A stretch of DNA of 64,000 nt from Cymbidium sinense. Lineage: Eukaryota > Streptophyta > Magnoliopsida > Asparagales > Orchidaceae. The stretch lies in contig CM038215.1 in assembly GCA_021442155.1 (NCBI GenBank), positions 278,864,413-278,928,412 on the forward strand, read 5' to 3'. The notes under the pieces are model-generated. The model saw nothing but the letters and a program-made list of their open reading frames with translations. It searched no databases and had not been told where the DNA came from. Positions 13,377 to 28,300 of the stretch are shown piece after piece. The first letter of the stretch is position 1. Each line of letters opens with the position of its first letter. The translations under genes were made by a program, and so were the position numbers.

Positions 13377-16300
13377 TCAAATTCCCATGAAAGCTCGGCA
13401 CTGTGACTCCCAGTGTTCCTTGGCTTGCTGGAGCCTCTCAGCTCTTTCTGTTTTTAACCTCTGCTCCCAGTACTCAGGGCAACTATTAAAAGAAACAAAA
13501 GAGAGAAATTTAGCAATCTGATCAATTAAACTGTTAAACGTTTGCTGTACATAATACATATAACTACAACACTCATGATATTTATCGCATGTATAAAGGA
13601 AGGTTTTTGTTTTGATTTTTTATTTTTTTTGGTTGAAAGAGAATAGAAATCAACCACCTTTGTGTGCGCAGGTGCAGGATGAGGTTTGAAGGTTGTAAAA
13701 GGTAATAAAAACCAGGGGGAGTTCATCCTTGAGTTAACAGACCTTCATTTTTTTAGTTCATTGGTTAATTTGTTCATGACTTATGGTGCAGAATGTTGGC
13801 CAATATAAGAGAAGCATAAGACTAAGTTAAGTATTACAGATGAGGATGCTCATGGATGAGTGGCTTTACTGAGAGATAGAATCTAAATGGTATGTTGAAA
13901 AAAAGTTGGAGTAGCTCTGATAGATAAGATTAGGGAGAGAAGATGGTTTTCTTACATATAAAGCGTCGTCCGATGACGATTAGGAGAGTAGAGCATAGAT
14001 TTCTTTATGTTAAGAAAGGTAATCAAAAACAGTTAAGATGTATAAAAATGATCTTAAATACTTGAGTTAAATGAGAATTTGACACATAATAGACACAAAT
14101 GGACGAATGATTATAGAACCTAGTGGGATTAAGCTATTTGTTGTTATTTGTTGTTGTTGTTGTTGTTGTATTGGTTAATTTGTTCATTTCTTTAGTCATA
14201 TTCAATTTTAAAATTTGATTTTTATCAAACAGTTATTTATAAATCCAAATATACAATTTATCTACCTCCTCAAATATTCAATGGAATGCATGTAATCCCC
14301 CATATAGTTATTACTTACATGTAAATAGTTATTATCTCCTAATAACTTCTCTAGTCAACTTCAAAACCAAATGCTGTCTGACAATATCCAGAAACTAAAT
14401 ACAGGCATAAAATAAGGGAAAATGAAAGGAATGAAAAATAAATATTCTATCTTTTAAGAGCTAATAAGTATTGTTTGAAAAAGATAGAATAAAAGATAAA
14501 TGAAGGTTAACTCAAGGATGGACCTTTAGATAAAACTAAGCATTTGTTAGATTGTGGAAGACAAGGGGAACAACCATTAGAGCAATTGTTAAGTTCAGGA
14601 TAAAAGGAGCACTGAAATCAAAGCAATTGCAAGGCTAGATAAAGAAAAGACTTTCTGCAAAGAAACTAGAATGCCAACCTCCATCTGAAGGCAAGGAGCA
14701 GAAAGAATCGACCACTTAGTGAGAGTGTTACATGAATATGGTTATCAGAGAAATAAATAAAAGTGAACACTTTGTCTGAGGATGAGATGATAATGCTGAA
14801 CTTTACAATTCCCGATTTAGCACTTGCTCAAACTGTTTTTATTTTATTTTATTTTTATGCCCACAGAAGTCCATAAAGTGGGGCTTATATATGGTATAGC
14901 TGGGATTCGAACTAGTTAGGTTATGTTAGAGATAATTAATTAGTAGGAGATGAAATTTATGTTAATTAGGGACCAATTAATGAAAAAGATAGTAGATCAA
15001 CTATAAATATCCATAGCTTATTAATTAATATGTTGATTAGGCTATTTAATTAAAATTTCTTCTGATTTAGTTTAATTTCTTGTTAAGATAACCGATAAAC
15101 AATTAAGAAGTAAGAAAATTTATAAATCAATGATTTTTAAATCTAAATAATTAAATAATCTACTAGTTTAAATATGATTTGCCTGTAGATTTAAAATTTC
15201 AAGCTGGCAATCATTTTCAGCATACCAACTAAATTAAAGAGAGGGCAAGAGAGAGCACAATTTAAAATAATATTGTACCTCTTGCTCAGCAAAATGTTCA
15301 GCTCGTCCATGTATACAGCTCCTTCAAAAACTCCTCGCTGAAATCATTTCAAACAGGTTAAAAATTCGTCATGAAAGGAAGTAAAAAAGGAATTGAGAGA
15401 AAATGGGAAGGAGATACTTGTCGACATAGAGGGCATTTTGCCTTAGAGTCTGCAGCTTTTAATCCATCAACAACAGTCACTAATGCGGTAGAGCAACAGC
15501 ACATATAACAGAAAATATGGCCACAAGTGAGACAAACAGGGTCGAAAACAGTGTCCTGAAATGAACCATATGATTATTCAAGAAAAAGTTTTGCACAGGC
15601 AGATTCTTAAATATATATATTCAATATGCCAGAACAAAAAAAAAAATTGAAAATCAAGATGCAAATTATCTGACTTTTACAAAAATGATATTGTATTGTG
15701 TGTGTGTATAGATAAATTCACAAAACTTACTAAGCATATGGAACAAGTAAGATCAATGTCAAGCTTCAATGAATCAAACAGGCTGCAAGAGAGTATAGGT
15801 CTGCCATCACTGAATGTGAGCTTAAAATCGGCATACAGACCTGGCGCAGGCTTGCTGTTTTCCCTCAAATTGATGTGGAAAGCCATTAGCTCAGACAGCC
15901 ATGGAGAATGTAGTATCTCTATATGCATCTTTTGAGCTTTTGATCTGAATGCTTGACCTTGTTTAGAGTAATGAACCTGCACAATCAATCTCCATCAAAA
16001 ATCATGCATAAGATTCACAATTAGATTTAACACCATCCATTTTATCATGTAATATGGCAATGTAAACTTTTATTATGCGAAAATTTAAAATTATTCAATC
16101 TCTTGCACATCATCAAAGGTAAATAAACAGAGAAAACATGTCCAAAACAAGAGAAAGAAGTAAAAACAAATTTATTGACGAGTGGAGCAGTGCTTCTCGC
16201 ATAAATAAAGTCAATACATTTGGTCAAGGGGCATGTTCTATATGACAATATAAGTGGTGGGTTCACATCATAACTTTCTACAATATAAAGGCTGTCGCAT

Positions 16301-19300
16301 GCTCCACAAATAAAGCTAGTAGTGAGCCTTACAACTTTCTATAATATATATAATAAAAAGATTTTCATGCATACCACACAGTTCTTATGTATTTACATAT
16401 CAAACACCTTAAATTTGATATTTACAAATATAACACTTTCCTATACATGAAAAGGCATATTTCACCTTTAAAAAGTGTATAATAGTAACATATTTTATGT
16501 GAAACTAATGATTTAGATGTTATTTATATAAATATTAAAGTTGAAGTGTTAGATATGTAAATAAATAAGAATCATATGGCTTGACTGAATGTGCAGAGCA
16601 TTTCTATAAAAAGAAGAAGAAGATGAATGTTGCATGCTAAATTAATAACTCATTGTAAGTTAGGTAAGCACCTTATCATATTTCTTTAATATTTTTCTCA
16701 TGGCAATGGAGTTAATGATGGCGTAAGTGATGAGTTCTTTGCCTTGTTGAATCAGTTCTAAATTATTTTTTGGAAGCTTGCCTCCAAACCATATCAAACA
16801 CCTTTGGATGCCAGAGGCTAAATGCAGCTCAAGTAAACTCTTGGCTTCTTTGTTGAAGAAGCCAACTACCGACATCTCCACCAGAAGAGGGGAAGAAAAT
16901 GGCATCACATCCTATATTTGAAGAATAATGTAAACTGAATTAGTTGTAAAGGAAGATCTAACTTAATTAGTAATACATAATCAAATTAACAGAGAAGGTT
17001 TAAATATTTTAAAAAGTTCTTAACTGGTTGCGAAGACAAGCATAACTAACTTTGGTACCTTTAGGAATACACGAGCAATGTATAAACTGATCGAAAAATA
17101 ACTATTTTCTCGACAGAAGGTTTCGTAAATTTTGCCTTGAGTTTTAAATTTGATTTAAGTTGTTACTATCGTTTGTGGTTTCATACTTAGATTCATTTTT
17201 TGTAAAGGGTTTCAGCTCATTCCTTATTTCATAATGTACATAATCATTCTCCATGATGTGATAGTTCACAAATAAAGCATCTAAATTATTTTCATTTTAT
17301 CATGGATTGGGGAAAAGGAAGGAACATCAAACATTTATGAAACTGGGTTGTACCCTTGAAATATTTTAAAAATATGCAAGCTTGGCAAAGTGAATGTTAT
17401 TTTCTTCATTCAAACAAATTAAATACTCCATAAATAAAAAAAATACTCCGTAAATACTTTTTTTTTAAATATGAAACTTTCATCCATCAGGTTCTCTTTT
17501 AGCACTAGATGAAATGAAGACCTGTACAGCTCTGACACAACTAAACTAGGATGCGTAATCAAGAACAGATCTGCATTCTGTGTATCTTTCAACATGACGA
17601 GAAACAAAATTACGATACAATGTCTTGAAAGAAAACACTGTTTTAAACCTAATTATCCAAAATCTGGGCAGAAATTCCCAAAAAGTTAAGTATAACATAA
17701 ATTAATTAAACACAACATTACCCAGGCAATCAAACAATTGTTAGATTTATGGAGCCAATTTTTTTCTTCTTTGGAGTCCCTTCAAGTGTGTCATGAAATC
17801 CCCTCCTTATTGTAAATTCTTAATTGAGATTTGGTTTGGTTTATTTTGAGCAGTAAGAACAATTTGAAAGATTATATAATCAATTATGGAGTTCCCAAAG
17901 AGTTGTAATTCCCTATCTATATCTTGGACTTCTTGAGAAAAGGTTTGCATCACAAGTCAAGAAGAAAAATTGAGAGTAGGAGAGGGAGATTGGGCACTGT
18001 TAAAGAAAAATGCAGGTTACCATTCTTGCGGCAGAGATTGGGTGCTTCAAACTATTTAGACATACAAAATGATTATTGCAAGGGTTACAGAACCCGTCAG
18101 CTACGAGGAGGATCAAAGAAGATTGAGAATCCAGTTGAAACGGAACAAGTGGTAACTCTATCTCATCCTCATTGATGTATAGAAAAATTTTCTTGATTCA
18201 CAACAAACTTGACTGGCAATGGTACAAGTGGTAACTCTATCTCATTCTCATTGATTGTATAAAAAAAAATTCCTCGATGTACTCTCTTTGATGCTTAGTG
18301 CAATCATTTGAAATCTATGAATACATGTATATAAATGCATCTTGCCAAATCATATAAATATTGTATGTGCTTGTACTTATCTCTCTTTGTTAGAATTATT
18401 CTCATCTTTGTACTTTACTCACTATTTTATCTTAAAAACTGATATCAGAGCTTTGGTTAAGATTCAACAAAAGCTACCGGAAGATGAGGAGTTCAAGATC
18501 AATAAATTTGATGGCATAAACTTTGGCTATTGGAAGATGCAAATTGAATACTATCTCTATAAAAGAAAGCTTCATCAACATTCATAGGGAAGAAAGCCAT
18601 CATTTGTCGCTCAAGAGAAGTGTGAGATAATGAACAAGCAAGCATTAGGAATTAACAACTCGTCTTTGAATAAGACTGTAACATCCAATATTCATCATGA
18701 AAATACCAAAAATACTGCCAACACATCAATTGAAAGGTACAAAAAGCCATTTAACAACAACAATAAGTAACATTATATATAAAGGTTTTTTTTAATTTCA
18801 GGATGTTTGAATAAGCATCCATTGCAAAGTACATCAACAAGTTCAATTTGAACATTAGTCAATAGAGCTTAGTGATTGAGAGTTGATCACAAGTCCAATT
18901 CAAGCTTTCAACTAGCATTTGTCATTACTTGAAAGTTGAAACATAGTTGTGACAACAATCTTCAGCTTGTATGGATCAAATAGATTGAAACTCAATGAGG
19001 AGACCTCATCCTCAGAAAAGACATTTAACAATGTGGGTCAGATAAAGTTCCTTCATCTTCTACTTTGAACATTGACAATATGAGCATGTCTTAAAATAAA
19101 AACAATGATTGAGAATAAGAAAATTCCAAATATAAAAGATAATAGGCAACAAACATAACATTAAAGAAACAAATCCAAAATTTGCCCTAGTGCTTACTAG
19201 CACTGTGGAAAGATAGATAAATAATTGCCACGAAAGAAAGCTAAAGCGAGGATTAAAGAAAAAAAACTTGAATGAAATTACACAGAAAATCCAAAAAGCG

Positions 19301-22300
19301 ATCTTTGACATAGTGCATCCTTCCACACTTCCTCCATAAAGAACTAATATTAAATTACTCTACAAGCAACTATGACAAAGTGTTTCTTGTTAATGTGATT
19401 CTTTAAACAATATGATTATCATTGATATGGTATTTAAAACTACAAACTGATAGTTGCACAAAGTTGGGCACACTCATGACCTGAGAAAGAACCTAGCCTT
19501 TATAGGTGAGCTCGATAAAAATGGATGCAATGTCACTTTCATTGCTAACACCTAGAAGGTGCCCAAATGAGCAATGGGAATAGTACCAGGTTATGAGACT
19601 GATACTTTTTACACCACCACAAGTTCAGAAATTGAAGGAGCCATGAAGTTTAAGTATAGATATAGGCACTTAAAATAAAAAAAATGCTACTTTATTAGAT
19701 GTGACATTGATAATTTAGTTAAAAATTCTAGGTAAAAAACTGAAAAATAATTAAATGTAAGAATATTTTTTTAATGAAAATATAACTTATCAAGTCAGGT
19801 CAAGTAATAAAGGAAAAAGACATCTGCACCAAGAAAGTTGAATTATAAGAGCAATCAGATATTAAAATGAGAATGATAATCCATCATTTGAAATTGTGCA
19901 ATTTGAGACGAGCTCAATGCTTTTTGCCAAAAAAAAAAAAAAAAAACAAAAACAAAAAGAAAGAGGTGCAGCCTCAGAGCTTGTTATGTAAGACATGTAC
20001 ATTGAAGACTAGGTTTTTTTTATAAATATTAATAATTTCAATAAATAAGCCATTATCTCCATTATCATCGCTATCACTGTCGCCATCATCTTTATCACCA
20101 TTGCTACCGTTGTCATCACCGCCATCGCCATTGCTATCACCACCTTCTTGCCAAAGTTATTTTCCTCCTTAAAGAACTCACCTTCATCACATATCTTCTT
20201 CTTCCATAGGTAACTCCTAAACCCTAAATTTTTTTATTTTCATAATCTAATTTCTTCACTTATTTAGAGTTCCTTGTTTTTTGATCATTAGCATTCTCAA
20301 TATTTTAAATCAAAATCTCTAGGATTTTGTAAGAAACGAATCGAAGTAAGAATAAAACGACAATGAGTAGAAAAAACTCAACATAAAGGATAACGTGCAA
20401 GTTGATATTACAAGAAATGATAAGATATGTTTAATTGAAGTGTAACTATTATGAAAAGTTATTAAAGGAGTCTTACAAAAATAAAAGAGCACCCCTCTGG
20501 CTCTCACTATAAAGTTGCACTTTATGCCAAAATGCAAGAGGCGATGAAAGTGAAAATATGTGCATATATGAACTAGATAATAATGTCAAAGCATTTGACA
20601 TGATAGTTTGATGATAGAATAGATGCTTCCTACTATGACAGTGACATATTATTCTTCTCCTTTTTCATAAATGTCAAAGGTGCAAGATGTCCTATGGATC
20701 AATATATGATAAATATAGCGAACAAAGGATATGATAGTGCAATGACAGCCCATTAAATGCCAACTGAAAGTGCTAGAGAGGCATGCAAATGTCTTTGTAT
20801 GGATATTAGAATCTTCTTTTTATAAAAATATCATTCCATTTAATGTGGCAACCTCTTCTTTTTATTTAAACATGATTTATTTCATGGGTTCTTATGGATG
20901 AGATTGAAAACCACCTTCTATATATGATTTGAGAACTCGGGGTTGAAGGAGAATCTAAACAACACAAAAGATCATTGAGGAGATTAGAACTTCAAGTCAG
21001 GCTAGAGTGATGTTATGTATGATGGTTGATTTAATATAAAAAATACAAGTCTAGTCAATATTTTAATTAACAATCCCTATGATAGTATTTTTTAAAATTT
21101 ATTGAAGCATTGGATAAGATCAAAGATGCAATTTTTAGACTTCTTAATGGAATCATTGAAAAGATTGAAGAGCATCTAGTGATACAAATTGGCACAGATG
21201 ATGCTAGTATTTATATGACAACTAAGAATAAATTAATGAATATATAAAATATATGAATTGGACACCATGTGTAGCACACTACATTGACAACTTGCCTCAA
21301 CACAAGAACATCTTGAGTAAAATTAAAGAGATAAGCAAGTTCATCTACAATCATTCCTGAGTTTTGATTTTAATGAGAAAAAATGTTAATAAATAACTTA
21401 AATGATCTGCTACAACTAAATTTGTTATAGTCTACTTGACCATACAAAGCATGTTGGAAGCAAGGCAACCTTTAAAGTTATGTTTACTTCCACACAATGA
21501 ATTAATTGTGCTTAACTGAAGACAAAGTAGTTAGGAAGATTGTCTTAAATGAAAAATTTTGGTTAAGTGTTAACTATATAAGATCAATGATTAAACCATT
21601 GGTTCAAGTATTAAAAATGTTGGATTAAAAAAAAGCTAAGTATGACTTAATTTATAATACAATAGACAAGCTAAGGAGTTGATAGCCCTAAACTAAGGAT
21701 TTTCTGAATTTTAATTGTGTTTTTTTTTAAAAAAAATCAAGTTGACTAATAGATTCAATTTAATGATGACACACTAGAGCTAAAATATGCTATTAAAGTA
21801 TTGAAACTTAAACATTCATCATCTAATTGTGAATGAAATTGAAGTACATATAATCGAGTCTGTACAAAAAAGAGAAACTATTTGAGTTCCTTCAAAATGA
21901 ATCTCTTAGTTTATATCATATACAACAAAAGATTAAATAAAAATGCCTTAAATGATGATGAAGATCCCTTGCTTTGTAATGATGCATCATTAAATGATGA
22001 ATGATTTGTGGATGATGATATTAAAGCAACACCATCTGAATTGTAACAAGAAAATCTCAACATTAATTAAGACATAAAACAAGACCAATAGATTTAACTC
22101 AGGCAAACAAGAAATATATAGAGAATGTATTTATTAAAATTTATGTAATTGAAGGTGTAATTAAAAAAATATAGTAATTAATTCAAAATTTAATTTTCAT
22201 TCTTATTAATTACTATTGATTATAAAACCAATAAATAATTGAGATTGAAGATGAAGAGAAAGATTTATAGAACATAGATACAATTGAAGAAGAGATGGGA

Positions 22301-25300
22301 GGAAGCAGCTCATTAAGCCATTGAGTCTAATGAAAATTCATTGACTGATAGAAGCTAATTTAGAAATTCGAATCTTGATGGCCTGTTACATAACTTACTT
22401 TTGTGAAGGGCAGTAGAAGTGGGGGAGACTAGAGAGACTAATTTTGACAAATTTATTTTGGTTTGTATAAGTATAACACTTCTTACTTCATAATTTGATC
22501 TAAAGTTGTCAACATGTTACTTCTTATTTAATGCAATTTATTATTTCTTATTATAATAGAATGTTAAAATGTTACTTTTTAATGTATTAATAGATTTGGA
22601 TGTTGATATATTTCTTCTTACTTCACACCATAAAGTTAGTATAATATTTCTTACTTTGCGCAATTATTTATTTATTTATTTTGAGGCTTAAGACTCACTT
22701 AATGAATAAAAAATATCTCAATACTCTATTGCACAATTTTAACTTTGAGATAGTTTAAGCCAACACTCACTATGATAAAGTCAAGACATCTCGAATCCTA
22801 AGCCCACAACTGATACTCATCTTATTTATATTATTTATTATGTTGGAGACTCTAAACACTGAAAAAGTTGTCAAGTTAAGAATTCATAATAGTGTGAAAA
22901 GATGGATTGTCTTTATAAAAATAAGGCAATTTATTTAAACTAAGTATGGTTAGAAGCTTTAATTGTGTATGATTAATAAAAAAAAATTTAAGACATAGGT
23001 TTACCACTATCGCTGTCGATTGGCATTAACGCACGTGGCCATGAATTTGCGCTAATTGACCTAGCCGTCACACCGGGATATTCGGCCGCCCTAATTAAGA
23101 GGCCTTCAAATCTACAGTGAGTCGAGTATGGCGGCTTGCATCAAGCCGTCACCACTAATTGGGACCGATTGTGTTAATTTTTTTTAAGATAGCCGCCACC
23201 CCGGTAGACCGACTTCGCTATTTTAATTTATGCGAGATGATCAAAGATCATGGCCAAGGGTGAAATGGTTTTCGCATCGACTGCTGATAATAGTTTAATG
23301 GATGAGAATCATAAGAAATTAACCAATTCATTTTAAAATGGACACAATAAGCAAGCTTTCATTATTATAAATCCAAATTTAACGCATGTTTCTGAATAAA
23401 CAGGATAAAATAAAACAGTATCGCCCTAAACTCCTAAACTGTGACAACTTTTCCTCCTGTCTGCGTGAATCGCATCACTTGTCGCACAGATGGATCGGCA
23501 CGATGATGGTGGCCTAGATGGCTATGTCGCCACCTCTCTAGGCGGCGTGCTCCTCGCCATCGCATCGAAAAAAAGAATCGCAAATATAATAGTGTTAATA
23601 TTGTAAAATCTAAGTAGTGCATTACAACCGGAAAGAGAAAGATAAGCATTATCCTATTAAAAAATGTACCGTCGACTGTTAATATTATGAGGGCACAAAT
23701 GTGACCGCTTTTGCATATGCTACAAGTTCGCGCATCATACCTACATTTTCATCCATTGTGTTTTTGAATCTATTCGACGAGGTCGCCTGACTGAAAGTTA
23801 GGTATGAACGCGACTAATCCATGCTCTACACCGAGATAATCAACGAGATAGATGAAATTCATTTATGTATGTCGCCTTTATACAACAGAGTTATCGCGTG
23901 ACACACACGAGATGGTTCAACCGCCGAAATCCCAATGCAAAGAATCAGGGAATGGACAATGATATATGATCGCTCGCCACAATTACAATCGGAGGCCATT
24001 ATCTAGCAAATCAACTCGAATGATCGACTATCACCGCGATCGATGATATTTACGGGTTCGAAAATGCCTTGCCTCCCTTTCATGTAATGTCGGAGATCCT
24101 TTAAGAGAATAGACAAGCCGACTTCCTCTTTGAGTAGAATGGTAACCGCTTTCATGAACAAGGCTACTAAGTTGTAATAGATAGTGATTAAAGTCGAATC
24201 GGTAAACCACGTGCCGTTCGACACCATTAAAACACTCGATGTATTCGTCGTCATTGTCCATAACGATATCACCATCGCGCAAAGGGACCATTTACGGTCA
24301 CGCTACAAGCCAATTGTACGCTTCTTCTTTGACATTTTAATATCTAACATTAAACGGTTGAACCGACGAATATCATGTTACCGCCATATACATCTTTTGG
24401 CATAAACTCAACATCACCAATCCCCAACCGGCATCGACCTTTTAAAATTTTCACGCAAATGCAAACAATGCCTACGAAACCTTAAAAAAATCTCAGATCC
24501 ACGTAATGCACCAAAGATGTTTATCGATATTATGCACAATGCCTAATGACACTACGCAACACATCACGCAAGCATGAAGAACCACACAACCACGAATCAA
24601 CATTCTCGATTACAAGCTGAGAGGAAACAACCCATTATCCGATTCCTACGTTAATAATGTACACGAGCTTGCAACAAAAAAGTACCGTAAGCTCAACACC
24701 GGTCGCAAAGAACTCCATCCCATTATTGAAGGTCCAAAGCCCAAAAAATCTCCGGAAACATTGCGTAGGTAAATTGAATTGCATCACCGTAAAGTACAAA
24801 CCGATATATAAAGACCGAGAGTCCATAAGACTCTTCCCCCGAATATTTCTTTATTTTTATGCCTTGTATCCATCATATAAAACTTTAACATTGAATTGAC
24901 TCCATACCTATAATCTCTAGGATTCGATCAATCTGCCCGATCACGGTATGATGAAGTACTGTATGAATTTTGAACTACTTCGACGGATGCACTTATCGCA
25001 CAGACATCTATGATTTTCACCAACTCGATATTCTCCAAGCAATCGTCCCGCCGCTACAATGCAAACGCCACCAGGCCTTCTAGACTATCGTGTTGTACAC
25101 ATACAACCGTAGTTCTTCTTGGGAGGTAATCGCGGAATTGAACATTATTTACTATGCACACCCAACAATAAGAAATTGAAACTCGTTATTTGCAAAAACA
25201 CATACCTTCAACAGGTCATTTGGAATTTCAATTTTATCAGAGGCGGTTTTGTGGATGGTCAAAGTAAACATCGTCGTCCACCCCTCGTAGTTTCAATATC

Positions 25301-28300
25301 CGACATACTGCTTTGTGGACAACATATGACTCACCGAATATTATAAATGAGTGATTTTTCAACATTGATCCATATTCTCAAGTAGCTTTCTAACCCGACC
25401 GAACAATCATCATCACTAATATCCCGCCGACTACTACTACTACTCATTATTTCATCATCTTCGACCGCAAAGACTCGAGCATATACTCATCCGAACGATG
25501 ATCGCCATTGCCACATAACTTATAAGTTGAGCAAAAATTATCATATTAATTATTACAAGTATAATTAGATAAATTTTGACGATATACTACCTGAGAATCA
25601 ACTCATCAAAGTTGCGTTGTATCCCCGGAGGTGCTGAAATCTGTGTTAGGGTATATCTACCTTACTACCGGATCATGTGGATGCAATATTAACATCTTCC
25701 ACTTCGACATACAACACCAACATCTCGACGGAAGCTTCGAAGTGTAACCAAACGCCATCGCCGATATTACATACGCTATAAATCCGCTACCCACGGATAA
25801 CGTTAAGTGGAGCGTACGCTCGATCAATGTAAGCTCATAATTCCGTTCCAATTCAGGTAAGGTGATAAAACCTTAAGACGATTCGACCTCCCACATAACT
25901 TGGACTTAATTGCTCATCGATACTCGCCGCTTCCATAGAATCAAACAAATTCTCTATTCATTCTGCAAAATAAGTTATATGAATAATGAGAAATTTATAT
26001 TAATCGACACCCTAATTAATACTACTTTTGACTACTTAACACCTAAACCGCAACACCAACACAAACCTAAAAATCAAATCTCAAACAAATGTTTAACCAT
26101 ATAACTCTTAACCCCAAGACAACTATTAATTTATAAATTGATAAAGAAAGTGATTTCTGTAAGAAGAACGACGGAAGTCGCTAAAAATGTAGAATCCGAA
26201 AGAGAATTTTCCTCAAATGAAATGGAGTCGAATCCAAAAAAAGCTAATGTCCAACGGCTGGTAAATGGGAGAGGGAAGTCGTCAAACGGCGTAAAAGCGG
26301 GAAAAAAAAAAAAGAAGTTTCTATCGAATACCTGGACAAGACGCTGCAGTGACCACGTGACCACGGAAGTTCCGAGAGGGGAGGACCGCTCTGGTGGCCT
26401 GAGTTTTCTGAGTTCCTACGGCGAGGAAGCGATTCAATCGGCGAAACTAAGGAGATAGGCGATCGGGTCGATCAATCAATCGGGGTCGGGGCCAATTAGG
26501 GCGACCGCTCGTATCAAGCCGCCACTAATCGATGGCTCGTAATTGAAGCCGCCCACCACGCAACCTATTCACGTGTACCACGCCACGCCGCCGACGTGGT
26601 GTGGCCGCCCACTTAATGCACTATACCTATTCTTAAATTTATTTTTAATACTTAATTACCTAATTAAGATTCTAATGATACTTAGTTTAAAAAAGCCGGA
26701 TTCTACATTTTTTAGCGACTTCCCGTCGTTTCAGAACACACAAGAAATCACTTTCTTTATCAATTTATAAATTAATAGAGTACGTGGAGTTGTGGTTAGA
26801 CATTTGGGATTTGATTTTGTGTTGGTGTTGTGGCTAGTGTTAAGTAGCTGTAGTATTAATTGTGGTGTCGATTAATATAAATTTCATTATTCATATAACT
26901 TGTTTTGCAAAGAATGAATAGAGAATTTGTTTCAGATTCTTTTCTATGGAGCCGAGTATCGATGAGCAATTAAGTCCAAGATGAGGTCAAATCAGCTTAA
27001 GGAGATCAGACCTTACCGAATCAAGAACAATTATGGTAGTTTCGACATTGATCCGTAGGCCATACGCACTCTAACGTCGTTATCCAGCGTGGATTTATAC
27101 AGATGTAATATCCGACGATGACGTTATGGTTACACTCGACGAAGCTTTCCGCCGATGTGTTGTATGTCGGCAAGATGTTAATCAGATCCACATCACCGAT
27201 CCAAAGAAGATTAGATATACCGCAATACATACACAAGATTTCATCGATAAGCACCTCGGAGATACAACGCAACTTTGATGAGTTGATTCCCGCAAAGTAT
27301 ATCCAAAATTTATCCGATTATACTGTAATAATTAATACGATAATTTGTTGCTCAACTTATAAGTTATGCGAACGACGATGTTTCATCGTCGGATGAACCG
27401 CAGGCCTCGTGTAAGATGAAAGATCGTATGAGTAATGGCCGAAGTGAGTCCGAAAAAGATATTGATGACGACTGCTCGTGTTTCACGGCTGAGAATATGA
27501 CAAATATAATCAAAAAATCACTCATTTCGCAATATCGACAAATGAGAGTCATATGTTGTCCACAAACAGTATGTCCTGATGTGTGAAACTACGGTGGAGG
27601 GACACGATGTTTACTTTGACGGCCCATCCGACAAAAAACCGCTTCTAGAATTGAAATTCCAAATGACCTTGTTGAAGTATGTTTTCAAGTAAATGAGTTT
27701 GCAATTTTGTTGGGTGGTGCATAAGAAATAATGTTCATAAAACAGCATCTTTAACCGTAAGAACACTACTATGTACAAAGACGATAGTCCTGAAAAGTGG
27801 CGCATTGTAGCGAGCAGATTAGGGGGTTTGAGAATATCAAGGAGTAAAATCATAGATGTCAACGATGCAAGTATCCCACAGGTAGTTCAAAATTAAAGAC
27901 TTCATCATCCCTACGATCGCGCACCGATTGATCCAAGCTGCAGAGATTATAGTAGAAGTCAAATTCAATATTAAAGTTTCAGATACGAAAGCATGCAAAA
28001 GACGAAGGCAATAAAAAAGCAATATTCTAAGAATGGAAGAGTCCCATAAGACTACGCCTTTATATGAAATCGCCAGAAGATTTACACAGCCTTGTAATTC
28101 AATCTACCACTACGCAACATTTCTGAGACTTTTGGGCTTTGACCTTCAATAATGGATGGAGTTGCCGCAATGAAACAGCTTTACGATATTTGGGTAAGAT
28201 CATATTATTATTAAACCGCAGAATGAATGACAATAATGCTTTCCTCAGCTTTTGTTATTGTGGAATGAGAATGTTGATTCTGATGGTTTTCTGTTTGCAT

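Noticed and set aside
26138..26458. A 106-residue basic open frame in the middle of the palindrome
   Set aside because: It crosses the 5' leader and terminal repeat of the left Mutator-like unit on the strand opposite to its transposase. It has no motif and only fortuitous openness.
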